DNA of 46,510 nt, taken from Bacillota bacterium (GTDB taxonomy: Bacteria > Bacillota > Clostridia > Acetivibrionales > Acetivibrionaceae). The DNA is taken from positions 1 through 46,510 of the forward strand of contig JAEZUI010000242.1 in NCBI GenBank assembly GCA_023421115.1. The letters are read 5' to 3'. The notes beneath the pieces were generated by a model. It saw nothing but the letters and a program-made list of their open reading frames with translations. It was not told where the DNA came from and did not search any database. Shown here one piece after another: positions 8,452-17,400 of this stretch (positions within the stretch are counted from its first letter, which is position 1; the number at the start of each line of letters is the position of its first letter). The position numbers were made by a program, and so were the translations under genes.

Positions 8452-8552
8452 GTTATCCTCCAGATTTATATTTTATATTACCATAAACTTTATGTCAAAA
8501 GTAAAGGCAGATAGTTCTTTGAAAAGAATTGTATACCCCAACGTTTAATCAC

Positions 8553-9032
8553 CTAATTACATTTTAGTATTTCAATAACTTTATAAATAGCTTCCCGGAT
8601 CTCCATTGCACATTTTCTATATACGTCTTCATTCATTCCGTAGGGATCACTTATATCAGTTGAAAAACTGCTTATATTTTTAATGCCCTCATAAGCAAAT
8701 TCTTTTAAGGTATAAGTCTTTCTTCTAGCTTCCGGAAATATTTCAAGCAGTACTCTCTTATGTTCTCTAGTCATAGTAAGTATCAAAAATGCGCTGTCTA
8801 CTTCTTCCTGTGTTATCTTCCTTGATATATGATAACCAATATCTATGCTCCAATCCTTTAACACATTTAAAGCATTCTTACTGGCACAGGATCCGTCATA
8901 TGCTGAAATTCCTGCCGAGTATGCCCTAAACTGCTCTATAGCTTCTTCTTTTATAACAGCACTATTAAAGATGCCTTCGGCCATAATACTCCTGCATGTA
9001 TTCCCTGTACAGACAAAAAGTACTTTTTTCAT
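8553..9032 (-). CDS. ywlE: Low-molecular-weight phosphatase, probable protein-arginine phosphatase
   Basis: Cytoplasmic LMW-PTP fold phosphatase, 159 residues. The P-loop is VCTGNTCRS at residues 7-15, with nucleophile Cys8 and Arg14. The Thr at position 12, where tyrosine phosphatases usually carry Ile or Leu, is the residue known to favour phosphoarginine in Bacillus YwlE, so arginine phosphatase is more likely than tyrosine phosphatase. The general-acid loop appears as SDPYGM. The start follows AAGGAG. Neighbours ywlC and rpiB match the Bacillus ywl cluster. Confidence 0.9.
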   Translation of the reverse strand: MKKVLFVCTGNTCRSIMAEGIFNSAVIKEEAIEQFRAYSAGISAYDGSCASKNALNVLKDWSIDIGYHISRKITQEEVDSAFLILTMTREHKRVLLEIFPEARRKTYTLKEFAYEGIKNISSFSTDISDPYGMNEDVYRKCAMEIREAIYKVIEILKCN

Positions 9033-9060
9033 TTTGTCGTCTCCTTATTAACCGTTATAT

Positions 9061-10116
9061 CTATACTTTAATAATATTATATCCTGCCGCCTTATTCATT
9101 CTATTCATTATGGCAAGACCAATACCCGAACTATCAATAGCTTCTGCAAAAATCGTCTGTATATCCGTTTTGTCAAAGTCCCTGAACGCTTTAAACAAAT
9201 TAGCAGCAATTGTCTCTGGACTTAGCCTGCTGCCTAAAGATACAGTCAAACTTTCCGGATAAAAATACTTTGTCTCTTCGGTAGCTAATATCCCTACTTT
9301 TACGTTCCTGTCTTCATACTCTTTTACCAATTGATTAATCCTTGACGCAATGTTTATTACTTCGCCCTCTATAATTATAACGTTAGCCTTTGGAGCATAA
9401 TGCTTATACTTCATCCCCGGAGATCTTGGTATAATTATACCATCAAGGTTTATCTGTTCAAGAGTAGGATCAATCTGAACAGGGCCTATAGCAGCTCCCA
9501 TCTGTTCAAGCGTTATTCCTCCCGGACGTAGTAACATCGGGGGATCAACAACCATATCCACAACAGTTGATTCCACACCGATATTCGATAATCCACCATC
9601 AATTATAACATCCACCTTACCGTTCAAGTCGTTGATTACATGTCTTGAATCTGTTGGACTAGGCTTCCCGGACACATTAGCACTAGGTGCTGCAATAGGC
9701 AAATTAGCTGCTTTTATCAATGCAAGCGCAATAGGATGAGACGGAAGTCTAACTGCAACAGTATTAAGACCTGCAGTAATAATCTCCGGCACAATAGGCT
9801 GCTTGTCCATAACTAGGGTTAAAGGTCCAGGCCAAAACGTATCCATAAGTTTTACTGCTTTATCAGGTATTCGTAACACAAGTTTTTCTACAGACAGCTT
9901 GTCCGCAACATGTACTATAAGAGGATTATCCGATGGTCTTCCCTTTGCCTCAAATATTTTTACCACGGCTGCTTCATTTATTGCGTTAGCTCCAAGCCCA
10001 TAGACGGTCTCTGTAGGAAAGGCCACAAGCCCACCTTCCTCTAATACCTGAGCTGCATAGATTATCTTTGCTGTATCGACATTATGGATGTCTATTTTTA
10101 AAATTTCAGTCTTCAA
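9061..10116 (-). CDS. ywlC: L-threonylcarbamoyladenylate synthase (Sua5/YwlC)
   Basis: Makes threonylcarbamoyl-AMP from Thr, bicarbonate and ATP for the t6A modification of ANN-decoding tRNAs. 351 residues: an N-terminal YrdC domain (about 15-210) with FPTETVYGLG, KGRPSDNPL and APSANVSGKPSPT, then the extra C-terminal Sua5 domain (about 235-345), which separates this from short TsaC proteins. RSPGMKYKHYAP links the two. The start is TTG at 10116 with AAGGAG eight bases upstream. It is followed 28 bases later by ywlE. Confidence 0.95.
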   Translation of the reverse strand: MKTEILKIDIHNVDTAKIIYAAQVLEEGGLVAFPTETVYGLGANAINEAAVVKIFEAKGRPSDNPLIVHVADKLSVEKLVLRIPDKAVKLMDTFWPGPLTLVMDKQPIVPEIITAGLNTVAVRLPSHPIALALIKAANLPIAAPSANVSGKPSPTDSRHVINDLNGKVDVIIDGGLSNIGVESTVVDMVVDPPMLLRPGGITLEQMGAAIGPVQIDPTLEQINLDGIIIPRSPGMKYKHYAPKANVIIIEGEVINIASRINQLVKEYEDRNVKVGILATEETKYFYPESLTVSLGSRLSPETIAANLFKAFRDFDKTDIQTIFAEAIDSSGIGLAIMNRMNKAAGYNIIKV

Positions 10117-10221
10117 ACCTTTCTCTCCTTACATATTGCATCAAAAGCAGTAAATTCCATATCTATTAAGCCATTTCAAAAAATAACCTATTCTGTATAA
10201 GGACCTTTCGATCATTTATAA

Positions 10222-10962
10222 TTAATTTATTGTTGTTACTATTATACCACAAACTATCCCAAAAACATTACTAATAGAAGGAAGTCTTCCCGAATAAAGT
10301 CTTTTTGATTCAACCATCAACTCTCCATAAACTACGTAAAGCATAGCCCCAGCTGCAAAACCAAGACAGGCTCCGATAAACTTTTGGGAGATTCCTCCGA
10401 TTATGGCTCCAAATAGAGCTCCTAACCCCATTGGCACACCGGAGAGTGCTGTTAATAAAAATGCCTTCTTACTTGTAAATCCCCCGGCTTTCATTGGGAC
10501 AGCCATCGCTACCCCCTCAGGAATATCATGAATCACAATTACCGCAGTAATCATCATACCTAAACTTACGGAAGCTTCAAATCCGGAGCCCACTGCAAAA
10601 CCCTCCGGGAAATTGTGAAGTGCAATTCCTATTGCCATTATAATACCAGCTCTTAAAAGTCCTGAGTTTTTGTTTTTCGTCCTGACGAACTCAGCTCTTC
10701 CAATAAATTCTTCCACCAACAGAATCGTAAGCACTCCAAGGAAAACTCCACATAAAGTAAGCTTTATACCACCATATTTGAAGGCCTCAGGTATTAGCTT
10801 AAAACACACCACCGAGGTCATCAACCCTGCTGAAAATTCTAAAGTAGAACTAATAAATCGCCTATTTACTTTTTTAACAAAAAAGGCCATTAGACCACCG
10901 ATACTTGTACCTGCCATACCGGAGATAAGGCCAATAAGTGTAACCTTTATCAAATACTCCAC
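10222..10962 (-). CDS. ZIP family metal transporter
   Basis: Probable importer of zinc or another divalent metal across the cytoplasmic membrane. 246 residues and about eight hydrophobic helices. The paired metal-site motifs are HNFPEGFAVG (helix 4) and HDIPEGVAMAVPM (helix 5), as in GufA/ZupT-type ZIPs. The start is GTG at 10962 with GGGGG seven bases upstream. It lies between prfA and ywlC, with gaps of 173 and 105 bases. A 26-bp palindrome upstream may be an operator. Substrate cannot be told from sequence. Confidence 0.9.
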   Translation of the reverse strand: MEYLIKVTLIGLISGMAGTSIGGLMAFFVKKVNRRFISSTLEFSAGLMTSVVCFKLIPEAFKYGGIKLTLCGVFLGVLTILLVEEFIGRAEFVRTKNKNSGLLRAGIIMAIGIALHNFPEGFAVGSGFEASVSLGMMITAVIVIHDIPEGVAMAVPMKAGGFTSKKAFLLTALSGVPMGLGALFGAIIGGISQKFIGACLGFAAGAMLYVVYGELMVESKRLYSGRLPSISNVFGIVCGIIVTTIN

Positions 10963-11028
10963 AATTTACCCCCTGATTATGAAGCACAACTAAAAGACAA
11001 TATTTTCGTCATTTAAAGTTTGGCTCAT

Positions 11029-11054
11029 CTGAATTTATATATAATTATATTCAG
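11029..11054. promoter_or_regulatory. Palindrome upstream of the ZIP transporter gene, possible operator
   Basis: Imperfect 26-bp palindrome bounded by CTGAAT (11029-11034) and ATTCAG (11049-11054) with an AT-only centre. It lies inside a wider inverted repeat: TTTAAAGTT at 11012-11020 against AACTTTAAA at 11103-11111. It sits 67 bases before the transporter start. A metal-responsive repressor site is possible; it could also be a weak transcript-end structure for prfA. Confidence 0.35.
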
Positions 11055-11135
11055 TAAGAGGATAAAATAGTATAAGGTTATTTTGGAACAAACAACCTAA
11101 CGAACTTTAAATTTATTATATTAATTTTATCTTGC

Positions 11136-12218
11136 TTAATCTTCATCATCAATTCCGCCACTTCCAAGACGTTCAGCCTGGTCAGTAGTAATCAGTGCAT
11201 CTATAACCTCGTCTAAGTCACCTTCCAATATACTTTCAATCTTATACAGAGTAAGACCTATTCTATGATCGGTGATTCTTCCTTGCGGATAATTATATGT
11301 CCTAATCCTCTCGCTCCTATCACCGGTACCCACTTGTACCTTCCTCGCCTGTGCGACTTCACTCGCCTGCTGTTCCTGAGCTATCTCATAAAGCTTAGAC
11401 CTTAGAACCCTCATAGCCTTATCTTTATTCTTATGTTGTGATCTCTGATCCTGACAACATACAACTATACCTGTGGGCATATGTGTAATTCTTATCGCAG
11501 AATCAGTTTTATTAATATGCTGCCCTCCTGCACCGGAAGCTCTATAGGTATCAATTCTCAAGTCATTCTGATTTATATCAACGTCCACTTCCTCAACTTC
11601 AGCTAAAACTGCAACGGTAACTGTCGAAGTATGAATCCTTCCATTTGCCTCCGTTTCAGGTATTCTCTGTACTCTGTGTACTCCACTTTCAAACTTAAAC
11701 CTGCTGAAAGCGCCATTTCCTTCAATGGCAAAAACCACTTCCTTAAAACCACCTATTTCCGTAGGATTTGAGTCTAATATCTCAGTTTTCCAGCCGCATC
11801 TCTCGGCATATTTTGTGTACATCCTGAAAAGTACTCCTGCAAATAGAGCTGCTTCATCTCCTCCAGCCCCTCCACGTATTTCAACAATAACGTTTTTATC
11901 ATCATTTGGGTCTTTCGGAAGAAGAAGTATCTTAATTTCCTTCTTTATCTTTCCTAAACTTTCCTCAGCTTCTTTGAGCTCTAGCTCTACCATATCTTTA
12001 AAGTCTTTATCAAGTTTGTCATTGAGAAGCTCCTTAGCATCAGCGATCTCCTGTGTGACTTTTTTGTATTCACCATATTTGCTTACTAATTCCTGAAGTT
12101 CAGCATGTTCTTTCATCAATTTTCTGTATTCGTTCTGATTCTCAATAACTGTAGGGTCACTGAGCTTATGATTCATTTCTTCATATCTGTTTTCTGCAGC
12201 TTGCAATCTATCAAACAT
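11136..12218 (-). CDS. prfA: Peptide chain release factor 1
   Basis: Reads UAA and UAG stop codons and triggers peptide release on the ribosome. 360 residues, the standard length. The catalytic GGQ is in YRASGAGGQHINKTDSA (near residue 233). The RF-1 class is shown by an N-terminal coiled region, the GGAGGDEAALFAG segment and the conserved RSERIRTYNYPQ. ATG at 12218 has AGAGGTG just upstream. The 3' neighbour is the ZIP gene; prmC, often adjacent to prfA, is not in this window. Confidence 0.96.
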   Translation of the reverse strand: MFDRLQAAENRYEEMNHKLSDPTVIENQNEYRKLMKEHAELQELVSKYGEYKKVTQEIADAKELLNDKLDKDFKDMVELELKEAEESLGKIKKEIKILLLPKDPNDDKNVIVEIRGGAGGDEAALFAGVLFRMYTKYAERCGWKTEILDSNPTEIGGFKEVVFAIEGNGAFSRFKFESGVHRVQRIPETEANGRIHTSTVTVAVLAEVEEVDVDINQNDLRIDTYRASGAGGQHINKTDSAIRITHMPTGIVVCCQDQRSQHKNKDKAMRVLRSKLYEIAQEQQASEVAQARKVQVGTGDRSERIRTYNYPQGRITDHRIGLTLYKIESILEGDLDEVIDALITTDQAERLGSGGIDDED

Positions 12219-12409
12219 CTTGCACCTCTAATTCAAAGAATATTAAATCTACAATCAAGTATTATATCATGTATTGTTGGCATATTCTATATATTTGGCA
12301 AAAACATTTTAAGAAACTCAATTACCATTTTTAGTAAAACTATTCACCAAAATCTTCGGCCTTCAATTCACCTTTATCTTATTTAGCATTTGGCATATTA
12401 TATAACCAT

Positions 12410-12435
12410 ATTACAGGTTAAGTATTTTCTGTAAT
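12410..12435. repeat. Inverted repeat upstream of the orphan HTH-like gene
   Basis: ATTACAG (12410-12416) and CTGTAAT (12429-12435) are perfect 7-base arms around a 12-base spacer, about 70 bases before the start at 12507. The 288-base gap between prfA and this gene otherwise shows only AT-rich sequence. It could be an operator, possibly autoregulatory. Confidence 0.35.
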
Positions 12436-12506
12436 AGAGCTTTGAGCTTAATGAAAAGCCCATCCTCAAAATTTTATTTTAATTTAATTATTAGGGGGAG
12501 TTACAT

Positions 12507-13004
12507 ATGACTAGAAAAGTTCTTCTTACTACTTTAAAAGTTTTAGGTATAAAAAAATCCTTTGCAGCAAAGATTATTGGTGTCAAGGATGGTACATTCA
12601 GCTCAAAGCTCAAAAGTTACAAAAATACTGCATACAGATTCTTCGATGACGAAACCTCTGTTATGATTTCAAAGCTATTCAACGAAAAGCTTTTCATTAA
12701 CGAAGATGACAACGACCTTCAAAAAATTAAAAAGACCGTTAAAACAAAAGAACTAGCCGATGCCATATACAACAATACAAAAAAAGATCCTTTCTTCATT
12801 AATGAAAAAAGCTACTACAGCAATTATTCCAATGAACGCTATTACGAATTTATAATAAATGTAATATGGCTCGAACAAACACTTTGTAACAAATACCATG
12901 AATTTATCACAGAAAATTCTTATCAAAACAATGACCCTGCAGAAACCTACGAAGCTTTTGAGCGTACTTACTTTTTCTACAAAAAAGAGAAGATAGGTCT
13001 ATAA
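12507..13004 (+). CDS. Uncharacterised protein with HTH-like N-terminus
   Basis: 165 residues, no family recognised. ATG follows a strong GGGGGAG nine bases upstream, and codon use looks native. The first 45 residues resemble a lambda-repressor-type helix-turn-helix: LLTTLKVLGI, then KKSFAAKIIGV, a turn at KDG, then TFSSKLKSY. The remainder (about 70-165) is predicted helical, polar and rich in Tyr, Asn and Lys, with an aromatic patch YYSNYSNERYYEF. There is no signal peptide or membrane segment. It is the only plus-strand gene between prfA and the HTH-FHA gene, and converges with the latter. A DNA-binding regulator is plausible but unproven. Confidence 0.75.
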   Translation: MTRKVLLTTLKVLGIKKSFAAKIIGVKDGTFSSKLKSYKNTAYRFFDDETSVMISKLFNEKLFINEDDNDLQKIKKTVKTKELADAIYNNTKKDPFFINEKSYYSNYSNERYYEFIINVIWLEQTLCNKYHEFITENSYQNNDPAETYEAFERTYFFYKKEKIGL

Positions 13005-13064
13005 CAAAAACCTTACTCTTCATATGTTTCACAAGCGTGCATATCTTTTTCTTTTTCCATTCTC

Positions 13065-13105
13065 GTCAAAGGGGTAGCTAAAGTTCCCTTTTGACATTTT
13101 TCTTT
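13065..13105 (+). terminator. Rho-independent terminator after the orphan HTH-like gene
   Basis: GTCAAAGGGG (13065-13074) pairs with CCCTTTTGAC (13086-13095) with one bulge, followed by ATTTTTCTTTT. It lies between two convergent genes and is oriented for the plus-strand gene. Confidence 0.65.
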
Positions 13106-13128
13106 TAGTCCATAAACTAATAAAAGCT

Positions 13129-14199
13129 TTAATTCTCTGGAATTGTAAACAAATACTTAAAATTTACAAATCCGATTATATCATTATTGAATATCTCACG
13201 TTTTTCGGAAGGTTTAAGTCGCTCACTATTTACAAATGTACCATTCCTCGAATCCAGGTCGGTTATATAATACCTTCCGCTCTCTAAATTTATCAGAGCA
13301 TGTGTATTCCCAATAATTCTGCTGGAAATAACGTAATCCGAATCTTCACTCCTTCTCCCTATAACAAAATAGTCCTTAAACACTCTAAATTTTTCAGGGT
13401 TACAAGAATTATCTTCTAAAATTCTTTCCATAAAAGGATAAACTACTTCTTCTACTTCCATATTAGTAGTAATTACTACGGTTGTTTCTCCAATGCGTTC
13501 AACCATTTCAATTCTGTCGTACTTTATTTCTTCAATGTGACTTAAGTGAGTCTGTCCATTTGCTTTAATAACATGTATTTTCTTTTCTTTATCCCTAATA
13601 CGGAATGAATAATGTTTCTTATACTCAAATTCATTTTCTATAAGATCTCTTCTTAAAAGCTCATCAACTATTCCTTCTGCAAGTTTTTTCAATGTTATAT
13701 CTATGTCAGTACTGACAATAACAGCTCTATTACCAATTAGAACTTTGAGTTTCTTTTTGTTTTTCCCAAAATTATTATCACTATATAATTCTATTACTTT
13801 TTTCCACAAAAATTCTGCCTTGTTCTGCAACAAATTGTGATATTCATATGCACATTCAATAATCTTTTGTGCAAAATCAGGCTTCATAATATATTCACTC
13901 AGATATTCTTTTGTAGCATCAGGTAAAGGCATACAAGATAAAAAATCTTCCAACAGTTCCCTATCCATCATTCCCCGCGCCAAACGCTTTTTATACTGAT
14001 CTTCAAAGCCTTCCATTACATCAATAATTGATACATTTTTAACACACCCGGAATTGCCTGCACTAGGTTTATTTCTACCCTTTTCCCAGTTTTCGAAGGT
14101 ATCAATGCTTACACCAAGCTTATTGACACATTCTATTTTGTTTACGAAAAGAATTCTTTGTAGCCCACTAATCGCATCCCCGAATACTTTAATATTCAT
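13129..14199 (-). CDS. HTH-FHA fusion protein, putative phospho-responsive regulator
   Basis: 356 residues, apparently cytoplasmic. The N-terminus (about 15-50) has an XRE-like helix-turn-helix ending in GVSIDTFENWEKGRNKPS, typical of repressor and antitoxin DNA-binding domains. The middle (about 60-265) is unrecognised, helical then mixed, and charged. The C-terminus (about 268-350) is an FHA domain: FVIGRR, GNTHALI, GRYYITDLDSRNGTFVN. The usual phosphothreonine-contacting Ser before the conserved His is Gly here (GNTHA), so phosphopeptide binding is not certain. GAGGT precedes the ATG. It is divergent from an operon encoding a Ser/Thr kinase, which suggests the kinase or its targets as partners. 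Confidence 0.88.
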   Translation of the reverse strand: MNIKVFGDAISGLQRILFVNKIECVNKLGVSIDTFENWEKGRNKPSAGNSGCVKNVSIIDVMEGFEDQYKKRLARGMMDRELLEDFLSCMPLPDATKEYLSEYIMKPDFAQKIIECAYEYHNLLQNKAEFLWKKVIELYSDNNFGKNKKKLKVLIGNRAVIVSTDIDITLKKLAEGIVDELLRRDLIENEFEYKKHYSFRIRDKEKKIHVIKANGQTHLSHIEEIKYDRIEMVERIGETTVVITTNMEVEEVVYPFMERILEDNSCNPEKFRVFKDYFVIGRRSEDSDYVISSRIIGNTHALINLESGRYYITDLDSRNGTFVNSERLKPSEKREIFNNDIIGFVNFKYLFTIPEN

Positions 14200-14241
14200 A
14201 ACTACCTCAACTACCTTAATTTGTTAGTCTTCTACATAATC

Positions 14242-14270
14242 ATTATATTAGAAACCTCTGTGTCTTGCAA
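14242..14270 (-). promoter_or_regulatory. Promoter of the HTH-FHA gene
   Basis: On the minus strand TTGCAA (14265-14270) is 17 bases from a perfect TATAAT (14242-14247), 42 bases before the ATG. Tandem GATAAACAGG repeats begin 9 bases behind the -35. Confidence 0.6.
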
Positions 14271-14279
14271 GTTTAGTTA

Positions 14280-14299
14280 GATAAACAGGGATAAACAGG
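14280..14299. repeat. Tandem 10-bp repeat in the divergent promoter region
   Basis: GATAAACAGG occurs twice with no spacer (14280-14289 and 14290-14299), between the minus-strand promoter of the HTH-FHA gene and the plus-strand promoter of the surface-protein operon. Spacing of one helical turn is what paired regulator sites often show. The HTH-FHA protein itself is the obvious candidate binder, by inference. Confidence 0.5.
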
Positions 14300-14331
14300 T
14301 GCATATTCTAGATTACCTAAAATCAAGTTTT

Positions 14332-14360
14332 TTGTACTAAGTTTATAAAACCCTTGTAAT
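14332..14360 (+). promoter_or_regulatory. Candidate promoter of the RCC1-SLH/kinase operon
   Basis: TTGTAC (14332-14337) and TGTAAT (14355-14360) are 17 bases apart, about 60 bases before the ATG at 14420. A second reading, TTGTAA with TATCAT further down at 18-base spacing, is also possible. Confidence 0.45.
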
Positions 14361-14419
14361 TTGTTCCTAAATTGAGGTATCATGTATATGTAAGTTCTTA
14401 CATTTGGGGGAGTGTAGGT

Positions 14420-17400
14420 ATGACTAAAAAAATACGGTTTATTTGTAATATCTTATTAACATTTTTTATAGTTGGCTTAATGCCAAACAATCTTTATGCT
14501 ATAGTATCTGATGCAGATAATCCTATGAACAACGGCACTAGTGCATGGAAAAAAGTGTACAGTACCGGCGAAATATGCGTTGGGTTACTTGATGATGACA
14601 GTCTTTGGGAATGGTGCGTATACGCCGATAATTCCACAGTACTTAAACAAGACAAGTTCTCATCACCTATAAAAATGCTCGAAAACGTCTCTGATGTGAA
14701 AATCGGTCAAGGCTATATACTTGCACTCACATATGACAATACCTTATGGACATGGGGCACCAACAAGCTTGGAGAATTAGGTGACGGAACTAATATTGAT
14801 CGTATTTATCCACATAGTATTATGGATGATGTAATAGCTATAAGTGCCGGAAAGGATAGTTCCACCAGCTTTGCAATAAGGAGTGATGGAAGCCTTTGGG
14901 GATGGGGATATAATATCTATGGGCAATTAGGCGATGGTACTAACATTAGCAAAAACAGTCCAATTCCTATTGAAATTAATAAAGATAAAAGCTCCGAAAA
15001 TCCTGCTGTCAAGTCTGTTGTATGTGGCTCTAGACATACTTTAGCACTACTGAATGATGGCACTCTATGGTCATGGGGTCAGAACAATTATGGTCAATTA
15101 GGAAACGGAAGCAATGAAAAAAGCTATCAACCAGCAAAAGTCATGGATAATGTCGATAAAATAGCTGTAGATGGAGATTCATGTTTTGCCATAAATAATC
15201 AAGCTCAATTATTCTCTTGGGGCTGTAATCTTAACATGCGTCTAGGTGTAGACCAAGAGGGTGGAAGCATAATGGAACCCCAAAAAGTACAAGATGATGT
15301 ACTTGATGTTATTCCTGCTCCTTTTTCTACTTACTTTGTAACTTCAGACAACACACTTTATGCCTTTGGTCTTGAAACGCTCAACTACCCAAGCACTACT
15401 ATGAGCAACTCCTCTAAAGTTAAAATTATGGATAACATCTCAAAAGTATCTGCCTATTATTATGTTTTGGCAGTAGACACGAGCGGTAAATTATGGATTT
15501 GGGGAGATAGAGAATATTCAACTCCTATAAATGAAACAGCTAATATTACAACTCCAACATTTTTGTTTGATAATGTTTCAGATGTCTCTACAGATTATAC
15601 AATATGCAGTTTTATAACCAATGATGGCTCGCTGTTTCAACTTGGAAATATAGGTGATAATTTTATTTCTACTCCTACCAATATAGCTGTCCCAGCATAT
15701 ATCGGCAGTGTATCTGTAGTTGAAAATCATATGAATGTACAGTTTTCAGGAAGAATTCCGGAAACTGTTAGTTCCACTGATTTTACAGTTTCAATTTCGA
15801 AAACAGATGAATCAGAAAAAACAGTTATAAATGAAGTCTATAGTTTTGATTCAAATTTAGGTATAGCAGTTCTTCAGCTAGAAGATATACCTCAAAGCGA
15901 AGAAAACTCAATACTTTACAAAGTGTCCTACAAGGGAAATTTAGCAGTGCAATCCTATTTATCACCAACCCCTGTAGTTTCATATACTCCGGAACCTTCT
16001 CCACTACCTACTCCAGAGCCTTCTTCATCCTCTACTCCAGACCCTTCTTCGCAGCCTTCTCCTGAGCCAACTTCTTACTCTACTCCTGACCCCTCTTCAC
16101 AATATACACCTGAACCAACTTTTTACTCTACTCCTGAGCCTTCTTCACAATATACTCCAGAACCAACCACTTACTCTACTCTTGAGCCCTCTTCACAACC
16201 TTCTCCTGAACCAACCACTTACTCTACTCCTGAGCCTTCTTTACAACCCACTCCTGAACCAACTACTTACTCTACTCCTGAGCCCTCTTCACAACCTTCT
16301 CCTGAACCAACTTCTTACTCTACTCCTGAACCTTCTTCTCAACTTACTCCACAACCAACCACTTACTCTACTCCAAAGCCTTCTTCGCAACCCACTCCTA
16401 AGTATGAAAGCACTAAAAGCAACAAAAAAACTAAATCACCAACCGTAGTATACCCCACAGAAACGATACCTGGTTCAATTCCAAAGGAAACCCCGGTTGT
16501 ATCAAATGTGGATTATGAAAAAATAATAAAAGACTTTGAAAAAGAAGTTATTAGTATAGTTGAAAAATATAGAAACACAGACGATATTTATAACGAAAAA
16601 AGTGATCTTATTGAAAAAGAAATAGAGAAAGCAATTGAAAAAGCTGCCCATATTAAGGTCGTTTGTGAGAATGGCTCTATAGATGTTACCCAAGGGCTTA
16701 TTTCACAACAAATCGAATCGGCCATAAAAACCAGTAGTGAAATAGAAACTTTTCTAGAAACCCAGGATTATGAACCAAACAGAATGTTCAGAAAAATGAT
16801 TAATATTGATGTAGACTTAACAAAAACCCAACTAATTGTTAATATACTTAAGGATGTTTCAGTCTTGCACGAAAGTAAAATAGATGTTAAAATTTCAACA
16901 AGTTTTGGAAACGTAATTATATACCATGAAAACATGGATAAGCTATTAAGTAATGATTTAAAAATTACCATGGTAGATGAAAGTGAAGGGTTAAACACAA
17001 AAATAAAAAGTAAAGTAAGTCTTGAATTCATGTATGGAAACAACATTAAAATTGATAAACTTGATTACTTTATCGGATTAGAACTCCCTTACAAAGATGG
17101 AAATCCAGATCATTGTACAATATATAATGATATTTTTTTGAATCCGTATTCTACAAATGGACAAAATGCTACCAAAACAGTATTAACACTAAACTCAAAA
17201 AATAATAAAATGCAAGCTCAAAAATCAGAATATGCAACTTTGTACACTAATGATACTTTTGAATACAAAACCGCTTATGGCACTTCAAATACTAAATCTT
17301 ACAATATGGGTGGTTGGGAAAACGCAGAAAACAAAACTTTAAAAGTAAATATAAAAAACGGTGGTAAGTATTACTTAATTGAAGAAACTATTACCTTTAA

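Noticed and set aside
16043..16402. Regular 48-bp repeats considered as a CRISPR array
   Set aside because: The repeats are directly adjacent without unique spacers and keep one coding frame encoding Pro/Ser/Thr repeats; no cas genes nearby.
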